Shown here: one piece after another, positions 1-12,329 of the stretch
How positions within the stretch are numbered: the first letter of the stretch is position 1
How the letters are laid out: every line of letters begins with the position of its first letter
Assembly (NCBI RefSeq): GCF_002099425.1
Contig: NW_018344160.1
Coordinates: 1,054,001-1,118,000, forward strand
DNA: 64,000 nt
DNA from: Phascolarctos cinereus
Taxonomy: Eukaryota > Chordata > Mammalia > Diprotodontia > Phascolarctidae
Direction: 5' to 3'
The notes under the pieces: model-generated
The model's database searches: none
Told to the model about the DNA's origin: nothing
What the model saw: only the letters and a program-made list of their open reading frames with translations
Position numbers and translations under genes: made by a program

Positions 1-1170
1 AGGCAGCATCTGTACCCAGGGAGTTTACATTCTAATTAGCAGAAATAACACAGAAAGAGGGCTTTGGAAAGCAGAGGAGGGATATCATAGTTGCATGGGG
101 GTACATAGTTCTTGGCTGGATAATTCCAGATCTTCAAAGGGAGGGGGAAGTCAAGAGCATGGTCTTAGTTTCTAAAGGAGTACATATAGTCAAGAGTTAG
201 ACCATGGTAAAGAGATTGAATGAAGGTGTATTTCAGGCAGTCTCTAAAGTATGTATATCTTTAATTCTGCTAGATATGTAAGTAAAAGTATGGAGATCAG
301 ACCTAAAAACATTTTATCTTAGAGGCCTCAAAACCTTTTTCATTAGACACACTGTGTAAGTAAAAATTATCTGAACCCACATTCCAAATATATGTGTATG
401 TTCCAAATGTATATGTAAATACACACATAAATAAATTTGTGAATTATATATGTGTACTACATTATACATTATAAAACACAGACAAATGTTATCCAAAGCT
501 CAAATACTCAAATGTATTTGTAATGTCATCAGACTGGGATTTCTAGCCAAATACATAGATTTCAACAGCTGAATGCCTGCCCATCCCATGTTACTCTTGT
601 CTAAGTTTTGTCATATTTGGTTTAATTGAAAAATGAGATGAAAATAAATAAATAAATAAATAATATTTTATTTTAAATTTTATTTTGTGAATCATACAAC
701 TTTTTTGCTTTCACTAAAATGATGGCTATGTGATGGACTATGATTCATTATTTTTGAAAATCTTGGTCCATCACTTTGTGGTGCAGCTATATTTTCAAGT
801 TTTGTTTTTTAAAATTTGGTTTTAATCTCTATTATAGCTGAAATGAAAGGATTTATGGACTTTAATTGGCCAAATTCTCAAAATGTCATTTGAATAGATA
901 ATAGAAAGGTGATTATTAGGAGAAAATGTGTTGTTTTACTTCCTATCTCATTACACTCAAAAGTTTTACTCCTTGATAAATATAGGAAAAATTGTTGTAG
1001 TTAGTTTCTCTCACAAGTGTCTCACTTATAAAATATAGGTGGACTGACTCAAATTTATAAAAATAAGAGCAATCAACAAGTGATAAATGATAAAAGGATG
1101 CAAACAGGTAAATAGTTTTAGAATCTGTCAGTAGCCATCTTAAAATAAAATGTTCTACATTGCTAATAGA
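1..1170. other. AT-rich DNA without recognisable features
   Basis: No gene, RNA or confidently classifiable repeat was seen. The only simple structure is a short (TAAA)n run near 642-662. Short open frames here are AT-rich and match no family I recognise. Confidence 0.5.
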
Positions 1171-1174
1171 GAAA

Positions 1175-1905
1175 TCCAAACAAAACAATTCTGAGACTCC
1201 ATGTCATACCCACCAGACTGTCAAAACTGACAAAAATGAAGTATCACAAATGTTGGAGGGCTTATGCAAAAACTCTGCATTAGTGCACCTACAAAGCACA
1301 TTAGTTATAAAATTGTGAACTTGACCAGCCATTCTGGAAAGAAGTTATTACCTGTGCTATATGTCAGCTATGTAGCTACATGTAAACCATACTTATTCTC
1401 TGACCCAGTGATCCCACCACTTGAAAATAACACGAGAAGATCAAGGAAGGAGGAAAAGAAGCCATATGTACAAAAACTTATAGTACCTCCACTAATAGTG
1501 ACAAAGATTTGGGAGTGGGGGGGTTGCACATCAAATACAAGAAAGCTGGACAAGTAAAAGTATGTGAATGTCATTGTACTACATGGAAGGATGAAGTAGT
1601 GAATTCAGAGAAAATTGGAAGACTTGCATGAAATGATGCAAAGTGAAGGTGGCAGAGCTAGGAGAACAGTTTATACAATAAAAACTACATTATAAAAACA
1701 ATGAACTTTGGAAGTCTGAGTAACTCTGATCAATAAAATGTCCAACTACAATTCCAGAAGGCTCAGAATATAGACACTTTTTTGCATCAGTATTTTAAGA
1801 ATTTTTTTTGCTTGACTGTACAATTTTATAACCAGATATGTTCATTTTTTTTTTACTTTATTTTTTGGTAGATCAGAGAGAAAGAAGGTGTATTTTCATT
1901 TTAAA
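1175..1905 (+). mobile_element. Old L1 3' end (ORF2 C-terminus plus 3' UTR)
   Basis: The stretch follows the order seen in the other L1 3' ends of this window. It reads 'accagccattctggaaag' (ORF2 C-terminal region), 'tgacccagtgatcccac', then the segment before the 3' UTR with 'gcatgaaatgatgcaaagtg' and 'gagctaggagaaca', and ends in an A-rich tail. It is strongly diverged and truncated at the 5' side, so it is one of the older L1 copies. It encodes nothing usable. The tail runs directly into the GAA microsatellite. Confidence 0.7.
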
Positions 1906-1909
1906 CATT

Positions 1910-2045
1910 AAATTAAAAAACAAAAAAAAGTAGAAAAGAAGAAAAGGAAAAGGAGGAGGAGAAGAAGGAGAAGAAGAAGAAGAAGAAGAAGAAGAAGAAG
2001 AAGAAGAAGAAAAAGAAGAAGAAAAAGAAGAAGGAGAAGGAGAAA
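1910..2045 (+). repeat. (GAA)n-rich microsatellite
   Basis: About 130 bases of GAA/GGA/AAAAG purine repeat lie immediately after the A-rich tail of the L1 3' end. Expansion from an L1 poly(A) tail is the simplest origin. The long Phe-rich frame on the minus strand is only this repeat read backwards. Confidence 0.9.
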
Positions 2046-4283
2046 TTCATTATTAAGTCTAAGTTAGAGTCCAGCCAAGGAGAGACAGTGGCCAACTCCT
2101 CTCTTGCTATTTACTTTACCTGATCCATCCATCCAGAGCATCTGCCTGCCAAATGAATATAGTGTGCAGGTAATACAAAAGTTTTCCTGAATACAGCTGA
2201 AACCTTATATACCATCTGAACATGTTTGGTCCTACTGTGAGTAACCTTAATGTATTAATTACAGTCCTTTCCTTCAGTTTGCCCAGCTGCCAGGAGGGTG
2301 CTTATATATAATATAAATAAATATTATTATGTTATATTATATTATTTAACTATAAATAAAAATAATGCGTAATATGTATTATACATATTAGTATAATTTA
2401 ATTTTCCTTATTTTTAATTATTAAAAAGGCAATTTTAGAGACTACCAATTTATAAAGTGAGGTGTGCATACTCTGTTTCAGTGTACAAGATGATTCATGC
2501 AGATGCAGGAATACAATAAAATTTCTATTTATGATTTTTTAATCTGACAAATTAAAAGTAAACCAAAAAATTTTTTTTTAATTTAACAAGCAACTGACTC
2601 CAAGGCTTTCACTCTAACTAAATATCTGATAGTCATATGTCAGTATAGTATTTAAAGTATACTAAGAAAAGAGTTCCACTATGTGGAGGAGGTAAAAGTA
2701 AAACCTTCAGTCATTCATTCACTTTAAACATACTGCATTATATTGTAGTTTACATGTGCCTACTTAAATATATCTGAAGATTGTATTATCTAGATTAAGT
2801 TAAACTCCATAAAATAGATACATAGTTTAAAAAGATTCCTTCAAAAAACACAAATTTGAGATAATACTAATAATGAAAATATAAGTAAAATGGAAAGAAG
2901 GAAGGAAAGAAATTGTTGAGTTGACGACTAGTCCTCACTTAAGATATTTGTGAGACATTCTGAGATTAAAAACACTGATGATCTAATGACACCAAACAAA
3001 AAATTGGTCAACATAATTTGAAATTATCAAGAGTATTTGAAGTATTTAAATTTGCTATTGTTAGTAAAAAGCCTGGCCCTAAATTGATATTATGTCTCAA
3101 TATATTAGCTAATCACAATTAGCAAGACATTTAAAGACTAAGATTTTATCACCAAAAAACAAAAAGCAAGTTTTTCATCTATAAAAATGAAAATCTATTT
3201 ACTTTAAGAACTTGGCCAAAAGAATAGTCTCACCAGTTAAAAAAATATAAAGACTGTTTTTTGAGTTTGCATTCATTGTTTAAAAACTTAAAACTGCAAT
3301 CCATCACTTTTGTTTGCACAATTAACTTATTAAGATCAAAGAGTATATATATACATTTTTGGAAAAATAACAATAATTATTTTTTGACAATTTTAAGTGG
3401 AATTAAAAAATAATCATCATGATTTAGTAAGTTATAATTCACTTCTTTTCAGATACAGATATATTTTGTGTTTTCAGAAAGAATAGCCACCAAATTCAAT
3501 ACTAATATGAACTGAACATAGGAGTAAAATTAGAATTCCAACATCACAAATAGTTGAATCAAGATTAAAAAAAAAAGCTCATGTATTGTTTGTTAAAATA
3601 TTATCATTATTATTATAAAAAGTTATATTCTGTTAAAATAAAAAGATCTAAATATTTATTTTGAATAAATTTATTTTATCCTGTTTTACATTTATGTATT
3701 TCAATTTTAGTACACTAATATAATAAAATTATATAATTATAAATACAAATGTGTGTGTTTGTGTTTTTTGCTTTTATTTGTTTTTTGCTTATCTGTTTAT
3801 TTGCTGTTATTGCTGATAGGAGTGCAGGATAAAAAAAATATTTGGAGCAACAGCTAGAGATTAACAAGTATATATCAAATGCAAAGTGAGGATATATGCA
3901 TATAATGCATATATTTTACTCTATTTGATTTCAATCAACCAATATGTATATCCTTCATGATTTTACTACTAATATTAGAGGGAAAAATATGTATAACTTG
4001 AGGTGCTAATCTTATTTGAACCATGATAATATTTTCTCTGTGAAGTTTCTTAAAGGTAAAGGAAGAATATAATAATTTTTATTTCTGGAACTTATTTATA
4101 AAATATTTCCAAGGTTTATAGAAATGTATATACATGTTCCCAAATTTGGACTAAATTTATGTCAAACAAATGAAATTTAACACTCATCTATGCACTCACA
4201 AAAATATTTTTTCTGCATAGCAAACTATGTGAAAAAACAAGTAAAGCAGGTTGTTTGAGTTATATGCACCTGAAGTCATAATA
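2046..4283. other. AT-rich DNA without recognisable features
   Basis: About 2.2 kb of very AT-rich sequence with short TATA/TAAT runs (for example 2305-2400 and 3590-3740). No coding potential and no confident repeat assignment. Confidence 0.5.
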
Positions 4284-4297
4284 AAAAGCCAATTCAG

Positions 4298-7109
4298 GGG
4301 GACAGAGCCAAGATGGTGGAGTAAAACCAGTGATTTGCTTGAGATCTCCCCCAAACCTCTCCAAATACCTGTAAAAATGGCTGTAAATATATTTTACAGC
4401 AGTAATAGCCACAAAAAGACAGAGTCAAACAAATTTTCTGCCCAAGTCAACCTGGATGATTGATGGGAAAGGTCTGTTGTGTGGGTCTGAGAGGGCAGTA
4501 CAGTTCAGCGTGGGCCATGCAGGCAAAGAACTGACTGAATCAATGGCAGCTGTGGCAGTTTCCAGACTTGCAATCCACAAACACAAAGACGATTTAGAAG
4601 GTCACTAGGAAAGGTGTATTGCACCTCCGAGAGAGGTCCTGGCATAGGCCCAGGGCATCAGCTGCTTCCTGAGCTCTTGGCCCACAACTACAGGGGGGGT
4701 TGTGTGGCTTATCAGAGGGGTATCTCTTTACTATGGCTGAAGCAGGATTTTCTTGCTTTGCCTCTGCTTGGATCTGAGTCCAGTCCTGAGTGGTGGTAGT
4801 GGGGTGAGGAGAAGCACTGGCATGGTGGAGCTTCTGGCAGCAGTAAAGAGAGAATCCTTCTCAGAGTTCCAAGGCAGAAAACAGTGCTTGTGGTCACTTA
4901 CAGACCAGAGCACAGGCCAGGAAAGCAATAAGCACCTCTCCTTTGATCATACTACTTTGGAAGAACTAGAAATTTATAGGTCCCTAGAAGTATTTCTGAA
5001 AAGAGCTGCACAAAAGCTCTGAATCTTGGGACAGTGCATTCTCCGCACTGGAAGCAGACCCCAACCTTGAAAAAGAGTTTAATATTCAATTAATTGGTTG
5101 GGAACATGAGCAAACAGTGCAAAAAAGTGAGACCATAAAATCTTACATTGGTGACAAAGAAGATCAAAACATAGAATCAGAAGAAGACATCAAAGTCAAA
5201 GCTCCTACATCTGACAACTCCAAGAAAAATATGAATCACTCTCAGGCTATGGAAGATCTCAAAAAGGATTTTAAGAAGCAAGGAAGAGAAGTAGAGGAAA
5301 AATTGGGAAGAGAAATGAAAGTGATGCAAGAAAATCATGAAAAATTAGTCAACAGCTTGCTAAAGGAGACCCAAAAAATACTGAAGAAAATAACACCTTA
5401 AAAAATAGCCTAACTCAAATGGTAAAAGAGGTCCAAAAAGCCAATAAAGAGAAGAATGCAATAAAAAGCAGACTTGGCCAAATGGAAAAGGAAGTCCAAA
5501 AGCTCACTGAGTAAAATAATTCCTTAAAAATTAGAAAGGAAGAAATGGAAGAAAATGCCTTTATGAGAAAACAAGAAACTATAAAACAAAACCAAAAGAG
5601 TGAAAAAAGTAGAAGGCAATGCGAAGTATCTCATTAGAAAAACAACTGGCCTAGAAAATATGTATTAGAGAGAGAATTTAAAAATTATTAGACTACATGA
5701 AAGCCATGATCAAAAAAAGATCCTACACATCACCTTTCAAGAAATTATCAAGGAAAATTGCCCTGATATTCTAGAACCAGAGGGTAAAATAGGAAAGGAA
5801 AGAATCCACTAATCACCTCCTGAAAGAGATCCCAAAGGACAACTTCTAGGAATACTATAGCCAAATTCCCAGGTCAAGGAGAACATATTATATAACCAGT
5901 CAGAAAGAAACAATTCAAGGATTGTGGAAACACAATCAAGATAACCCAAGATTTAGTAACTTCTACATTATAGGATCAGAATATGATATTCTGGAGGTCA
6001 AAGGAGACAGGATTAAAACTGAGTATAATCCTTCAGGGAAAAAAATGCATATTCAGTGAAATACAGTTCTTTCAAGCATTACTGATGAAAAGACCAGAGC
6101 AGAATAGAAAATTTGATTTTCAATACAAGGCTTAATAGAAGCATGGAAAGATAAACAGGAAATAGAAATTTTAAGGGATTTATGAAAATTGAACTGTTTG
6201 TATTCCTTCATGGAAAGATGATATTTGTATTTCATGAGACCTTTCTCAATATTAGAGTAATTGGAGGGAATATATGTATATATATAAAATATATATATAT
6301 AAAATAATTAAGGGTTGAGAGAGGATTATACTAGGAGAAGGAGAAAGGGAGAGGTAGAATGGAGTAAATTATCTCACATGAAAGAGGGAAGAAGAAGCTT
6401 TTTTTTCTGTGGAGGGGAAGAGGGGGAAGGTAAGAGGGAATGACTGAATCTTATTCTTAAAAGATTTGGCTTAAGGAGGGAATAACACACACACTCAATT
6501 GGGTATGGAAATCTATCTTACCCTGCAGGAAAATGTTGGGTGGTGGAAAAAGGGATAAGAGAGAGTGAGATGATACAAAGGAAGGCAGATTGGGGGAGGG
6601 GGTAATCAGAAGCAAGCACTTTTGAGGAGGGACAGGGTCAAAGGAGATAACAGAATAAATGGGGGATAGGAAAGAATGAATGGAAATATAGTTAGTTTTC
6701 TTAAAAACATGGCTATGATGAAAGTGTTTTGCAAGACTGCATATGAATAATCTGTGTTGAGTTGCTTGCCTTCTCAATGAAGGTGGGTAGGCAGGCAGGA
6801 AGGGAGGGAATTTGGAACGCAAAGTTTTAAAAACAGAGGTTAAAATGTTTTATGTGCAACTGGGAAATAAGATATACAGGCAATGGGGTATAGAAATTTA
6901 TCATGCCCTACAAGAAAATAGAAAGGGAAGGGAATAAGAGAAGGGAGGAGTGATAGAAGGAAGGGCAGATCAGGGGAAGGAGTATTCAGAATGTATGATT
7001 TCTTGGGGTGGGGAGAGGGGAGAGATGGGAAGAAAATTTGAAACTCAAATTCTTGTGGAAATGAATGTTGAAAACTAAAAATAAACCAATTAATTTAAAA
7101 AAAAAAGGA
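4298..7109 (+). mobile_element. HAL1-like element: L1 5' UTR + ORF1 + 3' UTR, no ORF2
   Basis: The element opens with an L1-type 5' end ('agagccaagatggtggag'), runs through a 5' UTR to a decayed ORF1 (about 5107-6180) and then enters a GGGA-rich 3' UTR of about 900 bases ending in an A tail. No endonuclease or reverse-transcriptase sequence lies between. The readable ORF1 part at 5117-5400 is a Lys/Glu-rich coiled coil; the downstream part carries the ORF1 RNA-binding region in broken frames. The 3' UTR contains an imperfect direct repeat (about 6495-6640 and 6870-7020). Eroded target-site duplications fit 4284-4297 ('aaaaagccaattcag') and 7110-7124 ('aaaaagtgatttcag'). The architecture matches HAL1, the known ORF1-only L1 derivative. 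The exact family name needs a repeat library. Confidence 0.8.
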
Positions 7110-7124
7110 AAAAAGTGATTTCAG

Positions 7125-8095
7125 GAAATACTGCTAAGTTGTGCCAAACTAGCACTGCTGGGTATTTCATCACCAAATAAGAGTTGGTATGATTTTCTGG
7201 GTGGGTGTAGCCTAAGAGTAACTACAATATAATTCAGAGTGGAAAAACTGTCAAAAGTTGATAGTACTGCAGTCAGTAAAAAAACAAAAAACAAGAAACA
7301 AAAAACAAAACAACCTTTATCAGTTAAAGATTGAATACTTGTTCAGGCTTTTGCTTTGTTTTATTTTGTTTTTGATAGTTTATTGTTGATGAATATATTC
7401 CTCATGTTTGCTTTTATTGCTACCTTTAAAAAAAAGGCTCAGATTTCTCATCTGACATTTCAATATGTATACATCCATAGTAGCACTACAATCAAAGTAG
7501 GGTATATGAGATAAAGAGATTTTTTTTCCTCACTCTGGAGAAAAAAAAAGTTTAGTTGTAGAAAAATCTATATAGTTTGTTCATGATTTCAAAGGCATTT
7601 TCACTTGTTACTTTTTTTGAAGCAAACATTGTATGATATAACTTTTTGCATAACTTTTAATCTCACATCCTCATAAATAATTAAATTAATGTTTGTGTCA
7701 ACTGTATTCAAGTATTCTTCTATAATATGAGAGTCTCAAATTCTGGAAAATTTCAAGGGTGGAGTGGAGAGCAAAGGAAGGTAGAAGTGAGAAGGGGAAG
7801 GGAGAAGGGAAGAGAAGGGGAGAGGGAAGAAAAGAAACAGAAACATAAAAAAAGAAAAAGAAAAGAAAATGAGTTTACTTCTTTTGAAGGGTAATATTGA
7901 GCGAATTTCCTTAAATTTCAAATCTTGATAACCTTAGCTTGAACCTGTCCTTTATATCAATGGTTTTCAAACATTTGGTTGTTGTTGTTGATGATGATGA
8001 TGATGATGATATTCTTGCAGCAATGGATCTCAGCCCACTGATATTTATATCAAGTCTAATAATCCCATCTTTAGCTTACATGCTTAGTTCCACCT
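7125..8095. other. AT-rich DNA with a purine tract and a GAT repeat
   Basis: No gene was recognised. Simple sequence includes a GGGAAGA-rich tract at 7755-7870 and a (GTT)n(GAT)n run at about 7978-8010. Confidence 0.5.
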
Positions 8096-8097
8096 TC

Positions 8098-8200
8098 TGC
8101 CTTTTTGGGGTCAAGCAGTTGACTAACAAGTGTTATTTTACATATGACAAAACTCAAGCTCAGAGAGGCAAAGGGAGACATTATTAGTGAGAGTCAGGAT
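8098..8200 (-). mobile_element. MIR-like CORE-SINE fragment
   Basis: 'gacaaaactcaagctcagagaggcaaag' is the antisense of the MIR/CORE-SINE segment coding 'ctcagtttcctcatctgtaaaatg'. Only part of the element is readable and it is heavily mutated. Confidence 0.5.
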
Positions 8201-8249
8201 TAATATATCATTTTAGGGTTTGCAAAATGCTTTACTATACATACTCCTC

Positions 8250-10225
8250 TCTAGTACTATCCTTCCTGCCCCAAGGGTCAGTTTTGGATAATGAGCACTG
8301 GTTCCACTCCCATGTCTGAGACACTTGGTCTTTGTGATCTACAGCAACTATAGAAGGGAATCTGAAGGACACTTAACCTTTCAGTGCTAACAGACAACAC
8401 TGTAATTGAAGAGGTGTTGCTCTTATGCTTTAGTAAAAAAAGTCCCTCAGAAGATCTATGATTAGAAAGATCAAGTCACAAGTCTGGTCCAAAGACATAG
8501 AATTTGGCTGCCCACTCTGACAAAACACATTTCATTTGAGAAATGTTGCTCCATATTTAAATCTCATCTGTTTTTAGCAAAGCTTGCTTCATTTTCAAAA
8601 GGAAATAAACCTGTAGCAATTAAGAAATTATTCTTCATTTTCCCTTTCACTTACTCATAAAAGCACATTTTCCAACCCTCAAAAAAGTAGACACAACAAA
8701 AAGGACTTCCTATTGGTTCCATGAGGATTATTAATTTTTATAACTAGGAACATGGGAATCATAATGAATTGATTCTTTTTATTAGATTTTACTTTCCATA
8801 ACTTCTTTTTAAAAAATTGGTGGACTTAATTCTCCAGATATTCTTCAAAGTTTAGTGTAAATTTAAGATGACATGGCTGAAACTATTCATTATCAATCTG
8901 TAATTCATTTTCCTTTTTAATCTTCCCTGTTTATTCCAGATTTTTAACTTCTGATTCGTTCCCCTTATACTTATTTAACCCTTAATTTTTTGTTTTTTTC
9001 TTTTAATTTTCTTTAGGTTCCCTATTCTGAAGAGTTTTTATGCTATTGCCTTGTAGGTCTTGCCACCTAAGTCCTTTTTTCTATTATGCCTCACTCTTTG
9101 AAATACCAATTCTCACAGGTGATGGAGAAACTATTTTACCATGACAGAAATTTTCTCATATCCCTGATAGTAAAGTTCTTTTATCACCTTTTTCCCTCTC
9201 TGTGGTCCTACTTTCCCCTCATTGACATGAAATATCTTTTCTGGTCCATACTGTACCATTCTTCAGGGTGCCAGTTGTCCTAGGCTCCTTCCGGGAAGGA
9301 TTGGTGTTCTCTCTAAACACCAAATCTCTGCATATTACACCCATTGCAAATTCCCCATCCCTTTTATGGAATATCTCTTTTATCCCAAAAAAGTGTTACC
9401 CACTCACAAACTGACACAGCAATGCTCTTTTATTTCTTTGTGTTTCAATCCCTCCCTTTCTTCTTAATCATTTACCAGGAAGCTCTCTTCATCTTAGGAG
9501 ACTACAGGAGTTACTTTCCCTTCACTGTTAAACTTCATTTTGTTTTGGATACATTATTTATTGCCTCTTTTCCCCCTTCATTTACTGTTTTATTTATTCA
9601 TCCATTCTGCAATTTAATTCCACCAAAATATGAATTCACTTATTAGTAAACCTAAACATATTAATGTCTGAAACCTAGGATTTTGCAAGGTGTAATCTAT
9701 GATGTTTCAGTCCAGATTCTACATCATTTCTATTTGACTTCTTTCACCCTTGTCTCCTTGTGTATTTCTAGGAAAAACAAAACAAAAGAAAAAACACACA
9801 CACACACACAAAAAACCCTCTTTAATATTTTTCCTTGTGTTATTGTCCTTGTCTGCTGTATTTATTCATTTTTCTTGTATTTCTATTTCCTGGGGAGTTT
9901 GAAAAGTGAATAATTTATCTATTTTTCTTTATAGTAACACTCTGAACATGACTTTTTTATTTAGCATCCATATTTTGCACTAATGGTGAGGCTCAGGTTT
10001 GCAGGGTATGTCACTTTAGATAGCTTCTTAAGCTAAAAGCTCTTCAGGAAAAATATACGTATGCATATCTAATATATATTTGTGTGTGTATAGACACACA
10101 TGGTTTTATACAACTAATAAAATTAAAAATTATAATTTAATTAGTAAAAGAAAGGATTAACTATTAATATTAATATGTGTTATTATAATATCTTCCCAGT
10201 TGGATTTTCTACTTATTTTTAAAGA
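8250..10225. other. Non-coding DNA, no confident features
   Basis: Pyrimidine-rich stretches give several open frames (for example at 9086-9283 and 9344-9646), but none resembles a known protein. A short (AC)n run sits near 9795-9809. I see no repeat I can name. Confidence 0.5.
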
Positions 10226-10227
10226 AT

Positions 10228-10446
10228 GAAGGAAACAAGTATTTAAATGCCTGCTATGTGCCAGGCACTGTTAAGTCCTTTACCTGGAAAACAGGTGCCA
10301 TTATTATCTCCATTTTATAGCTGAAGAAACTGAGGTAGACAGAGGTTAAGTGACTTGTCCAAGGTCACATAGCTAGTAAGTTCCTGAGAACAGATTTTAA
10401 CTCATCTACCTGCCTCTATGCACAGTCTATCCATTGTGCCATCTAA
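10228..10446 (-). mobile_element. MIR SINE
   Basis: A near full-length antisense MIR. It has the 3' end motif 'ctatgtgccaggcactg', then 'ccattttatagctgaagaaa', 'gaggttaagtgacttg' and 'ccaaggtcacatagctag', followed by the tRNA-related head. MIR is a mammal-wide inactive CORE-SINE, so this insertion is old. Confidence 0.85.
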
Positions 10447-10703
10447 ATGAGGTCTTTAAATTTTCTTCTTCCTCATACCTTTTGTAATTTCATTTTCCCC
10501 CCACCTCCCACACTTATGTTACCCTACTGATCACTTTCTCACTCTTTTTTTTGTTGGTGGTTGCCCTGGGGGAAGGGGGTTGCCTCAAAGCCTTCTCTGC
10601 ACCTCCTATACTTGGCAAAACCTATTTCATTGCCCTGCCCTACTGGACTTCTGAGAGGAATATCAGCTTGATGCTGGTTCTTGGATTTTGACATGCCTGA
10701 TGG

Positions 10704-10728
10704 ACACACACACACACACACACACACT
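10704..10728 (+). repeat. (AC)n microsatellite
   Basis: About 12 uninterrupted AC dinucleotides. Confidence 0.9.
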
Positions 10729-10977
10729 GAAAGTTTAGCATTGTGGCCCATTTCTTTTTGTTATTCAGTTCTTGGAATCCTGTTGCAACACGGAGTGCTA
10801 CAGTCTCTGCCCAAGCATACTTCTGCTTTTCAATTTTCCATAGTGGGTTCAGGGTAAGGTAAAGTTGTGTTCTAATATCAATGCTTGGTTTGTTTTATGC
10901 AAACCTGTGGATGGTAATGGGGAAGGGTTGCTGAGTGAGCCTGTTAAGGGTTAAAACTTAGCTGTCTCTGCTGCTTA

Positions 10978-11223
10978 GGGGCAGCTAGGTGGTGCAGTGG
11001 ATAGAGTGCATGGCCTGGAGTCAGGAAGACTTATCTTCATGAGTTCAAAATCAGCCTGACACTTATTGGCTGTGTGACCCTGGGCAAGTCACTTAATTTT
11101 GTTTGCCTCAGTTTCCTCATCTGTAAAATGAGCTGGAGAAGGAAATGGAACCACTCTAGTATCTTTCCCAAGACCTAAATGGGTCATGAAGAGTCATACT
11201 TGATTGAAAAAATGACTAAACAA
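10978..11223 (+). mobile_element. Marsupial tRNA-derived CORE-SINE (MAR1-like, long form)
   Basis: The head 'ggggcagctaggtggtgcag' with 'tggatagag' is the tRNA-like A-box region, and 'gagttcaaaatc' stands at the B box. The CORE follows ('ggctgtgtgaccctgggcaa') and then a long tail with 'tcctcatctgtaaaatgagc', 'tggagaaggaaatgg' and 'tcatgaagagtcatacttga'. The long tail separates it from the shorter SINEs later in the window. These elements are moved by L1 machinery. It is moderately diverged. Confidence 0.85.
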
Positions 11224-11849
11224 TTTCTTCTAGTTTATTGCATTTTTACCCATTAGGGTGTTAGATATCCTACACTGTGGGGGAAAAAAAGATAAAATCG
11301 CTTTATTTCTTGTACATTATTCCTATTTGGAAGAGGTCTGAGAGGTTTGTAAGGAAATTTCTAATTCTTCATTGCATTGGTTTTTGAAGTACCTAATTTA
11401 CTCTTATTTATGTGGTTATGCTGTATAACTTCTGGTAATCTTATAAATTTCCATTTTATTCAAGGAAGAACTTGAGTTATTTAACTGAATTTGAATTCCC
11501 ACAAAATTATCTGAATTTGCAGAAGCTGTTCTATGTACCTTCAAGTCTCTTACACAAGGAACTTGCACAAAACATTAATTCATCCAAGTCTACACCCACA
11601 CCCTTCCAGCTCCAGAAATTCTTGTACCACATCGAAATTAAAGGGTATATTTTAAAGGTCCCCTTCAACCTAGTAAAGTCAACATCAATTAATTTTTCTT
11701 TACCATTTTGTTGAATTGAATTAAATCAAATGTTCCAGGCTTTTTCACTACAAGTGTCCTACTTAAAGAGTTCCCAGATTAGTTATTTCATCTATGTGGG
11801 TACTTCCCCAAAAATAAATGTTTCTCCAAAATAGACTAACTGCTTTGGT

Positions 11850-11851
<2 letters not shown>

Positions 11852-11927
<76 letters not shown>
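11852..11927 (+). repeat. (GA)n microsatellite
   Basis: About 37 AG dinucleotides with almost no interruption. The Ser/Leu-rich open frame on the minus strand across it is an artefact of the repeat. Confidence 0.95.
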
Positions 11928-11930
<3 letters not shown>

Positions 11931-12097
11931 GAGGGAGGAATGAAGGAATAAAAAAATTAAGAAGAAAATAAAGAAAAACAATAAACATTTGATTCCAAGT
12001 GTTATAATATTATAAGGAACTACACAGAAACTAAGATGAAGGAATTTAAGGGCAATAAGTGGGGGAAAGGAGTAGTAATGAATGACTCAATGCAGTA

Positions 12098-12327
12098 TTT
12101 TGTTGTTGTTTAGTTGTTTTCAGTTGTGTTTGACCCTTTGTGGCCCTTTCTGGGGTTTTCTTGGCAAAGATAATGGAGTGGTTGGTCATTTCCTTCACGA
12201 GCTTATCTCACAGATAAATAAACTAAGACAAAGATGGTTAAGTGACTTGACCAGGGTCACATAGCCAGTGCCTGAGCCCACATTTGAACTCTTGTGTTCC
12301 TGACTACACTGAGTCACCTAGCTGTCA
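12098..12327 (-). mobile_element. Marsupial CORE-SINE (MAR1-like), antisense
   Basis: Antisense copy of the long SINE form. It shows 'gttttcttggcaaagat', 'aagtgacttgaccagggtca', 'tttgaactcttgtgttcctg' and ends with 'tcacctagctg', the complement of the CAGCTAGGTGA head. Diverged. Confidence 0.8.
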
Positions 12328-12329
12328 TG

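Noticed and set aside
1913-2095. Minus-strand open frame rich in Phe and Ser
   Set aside because: It is the (GAA)n microsatellite read backwards; no start context, domain or non-repeat content.
10978-11060. tRNA-like A and B box sequences
   Set aside because: They belong to the SINE head repeated across the window and cannot fold as a functional tRNA gene; the same applies to the other SINE copies.
11763-11981. Minus-strand Ser/Leu-repeat open frame
   Set aside because: Created by the (GA)n array; the frame stays open only because the repeat has no stops.
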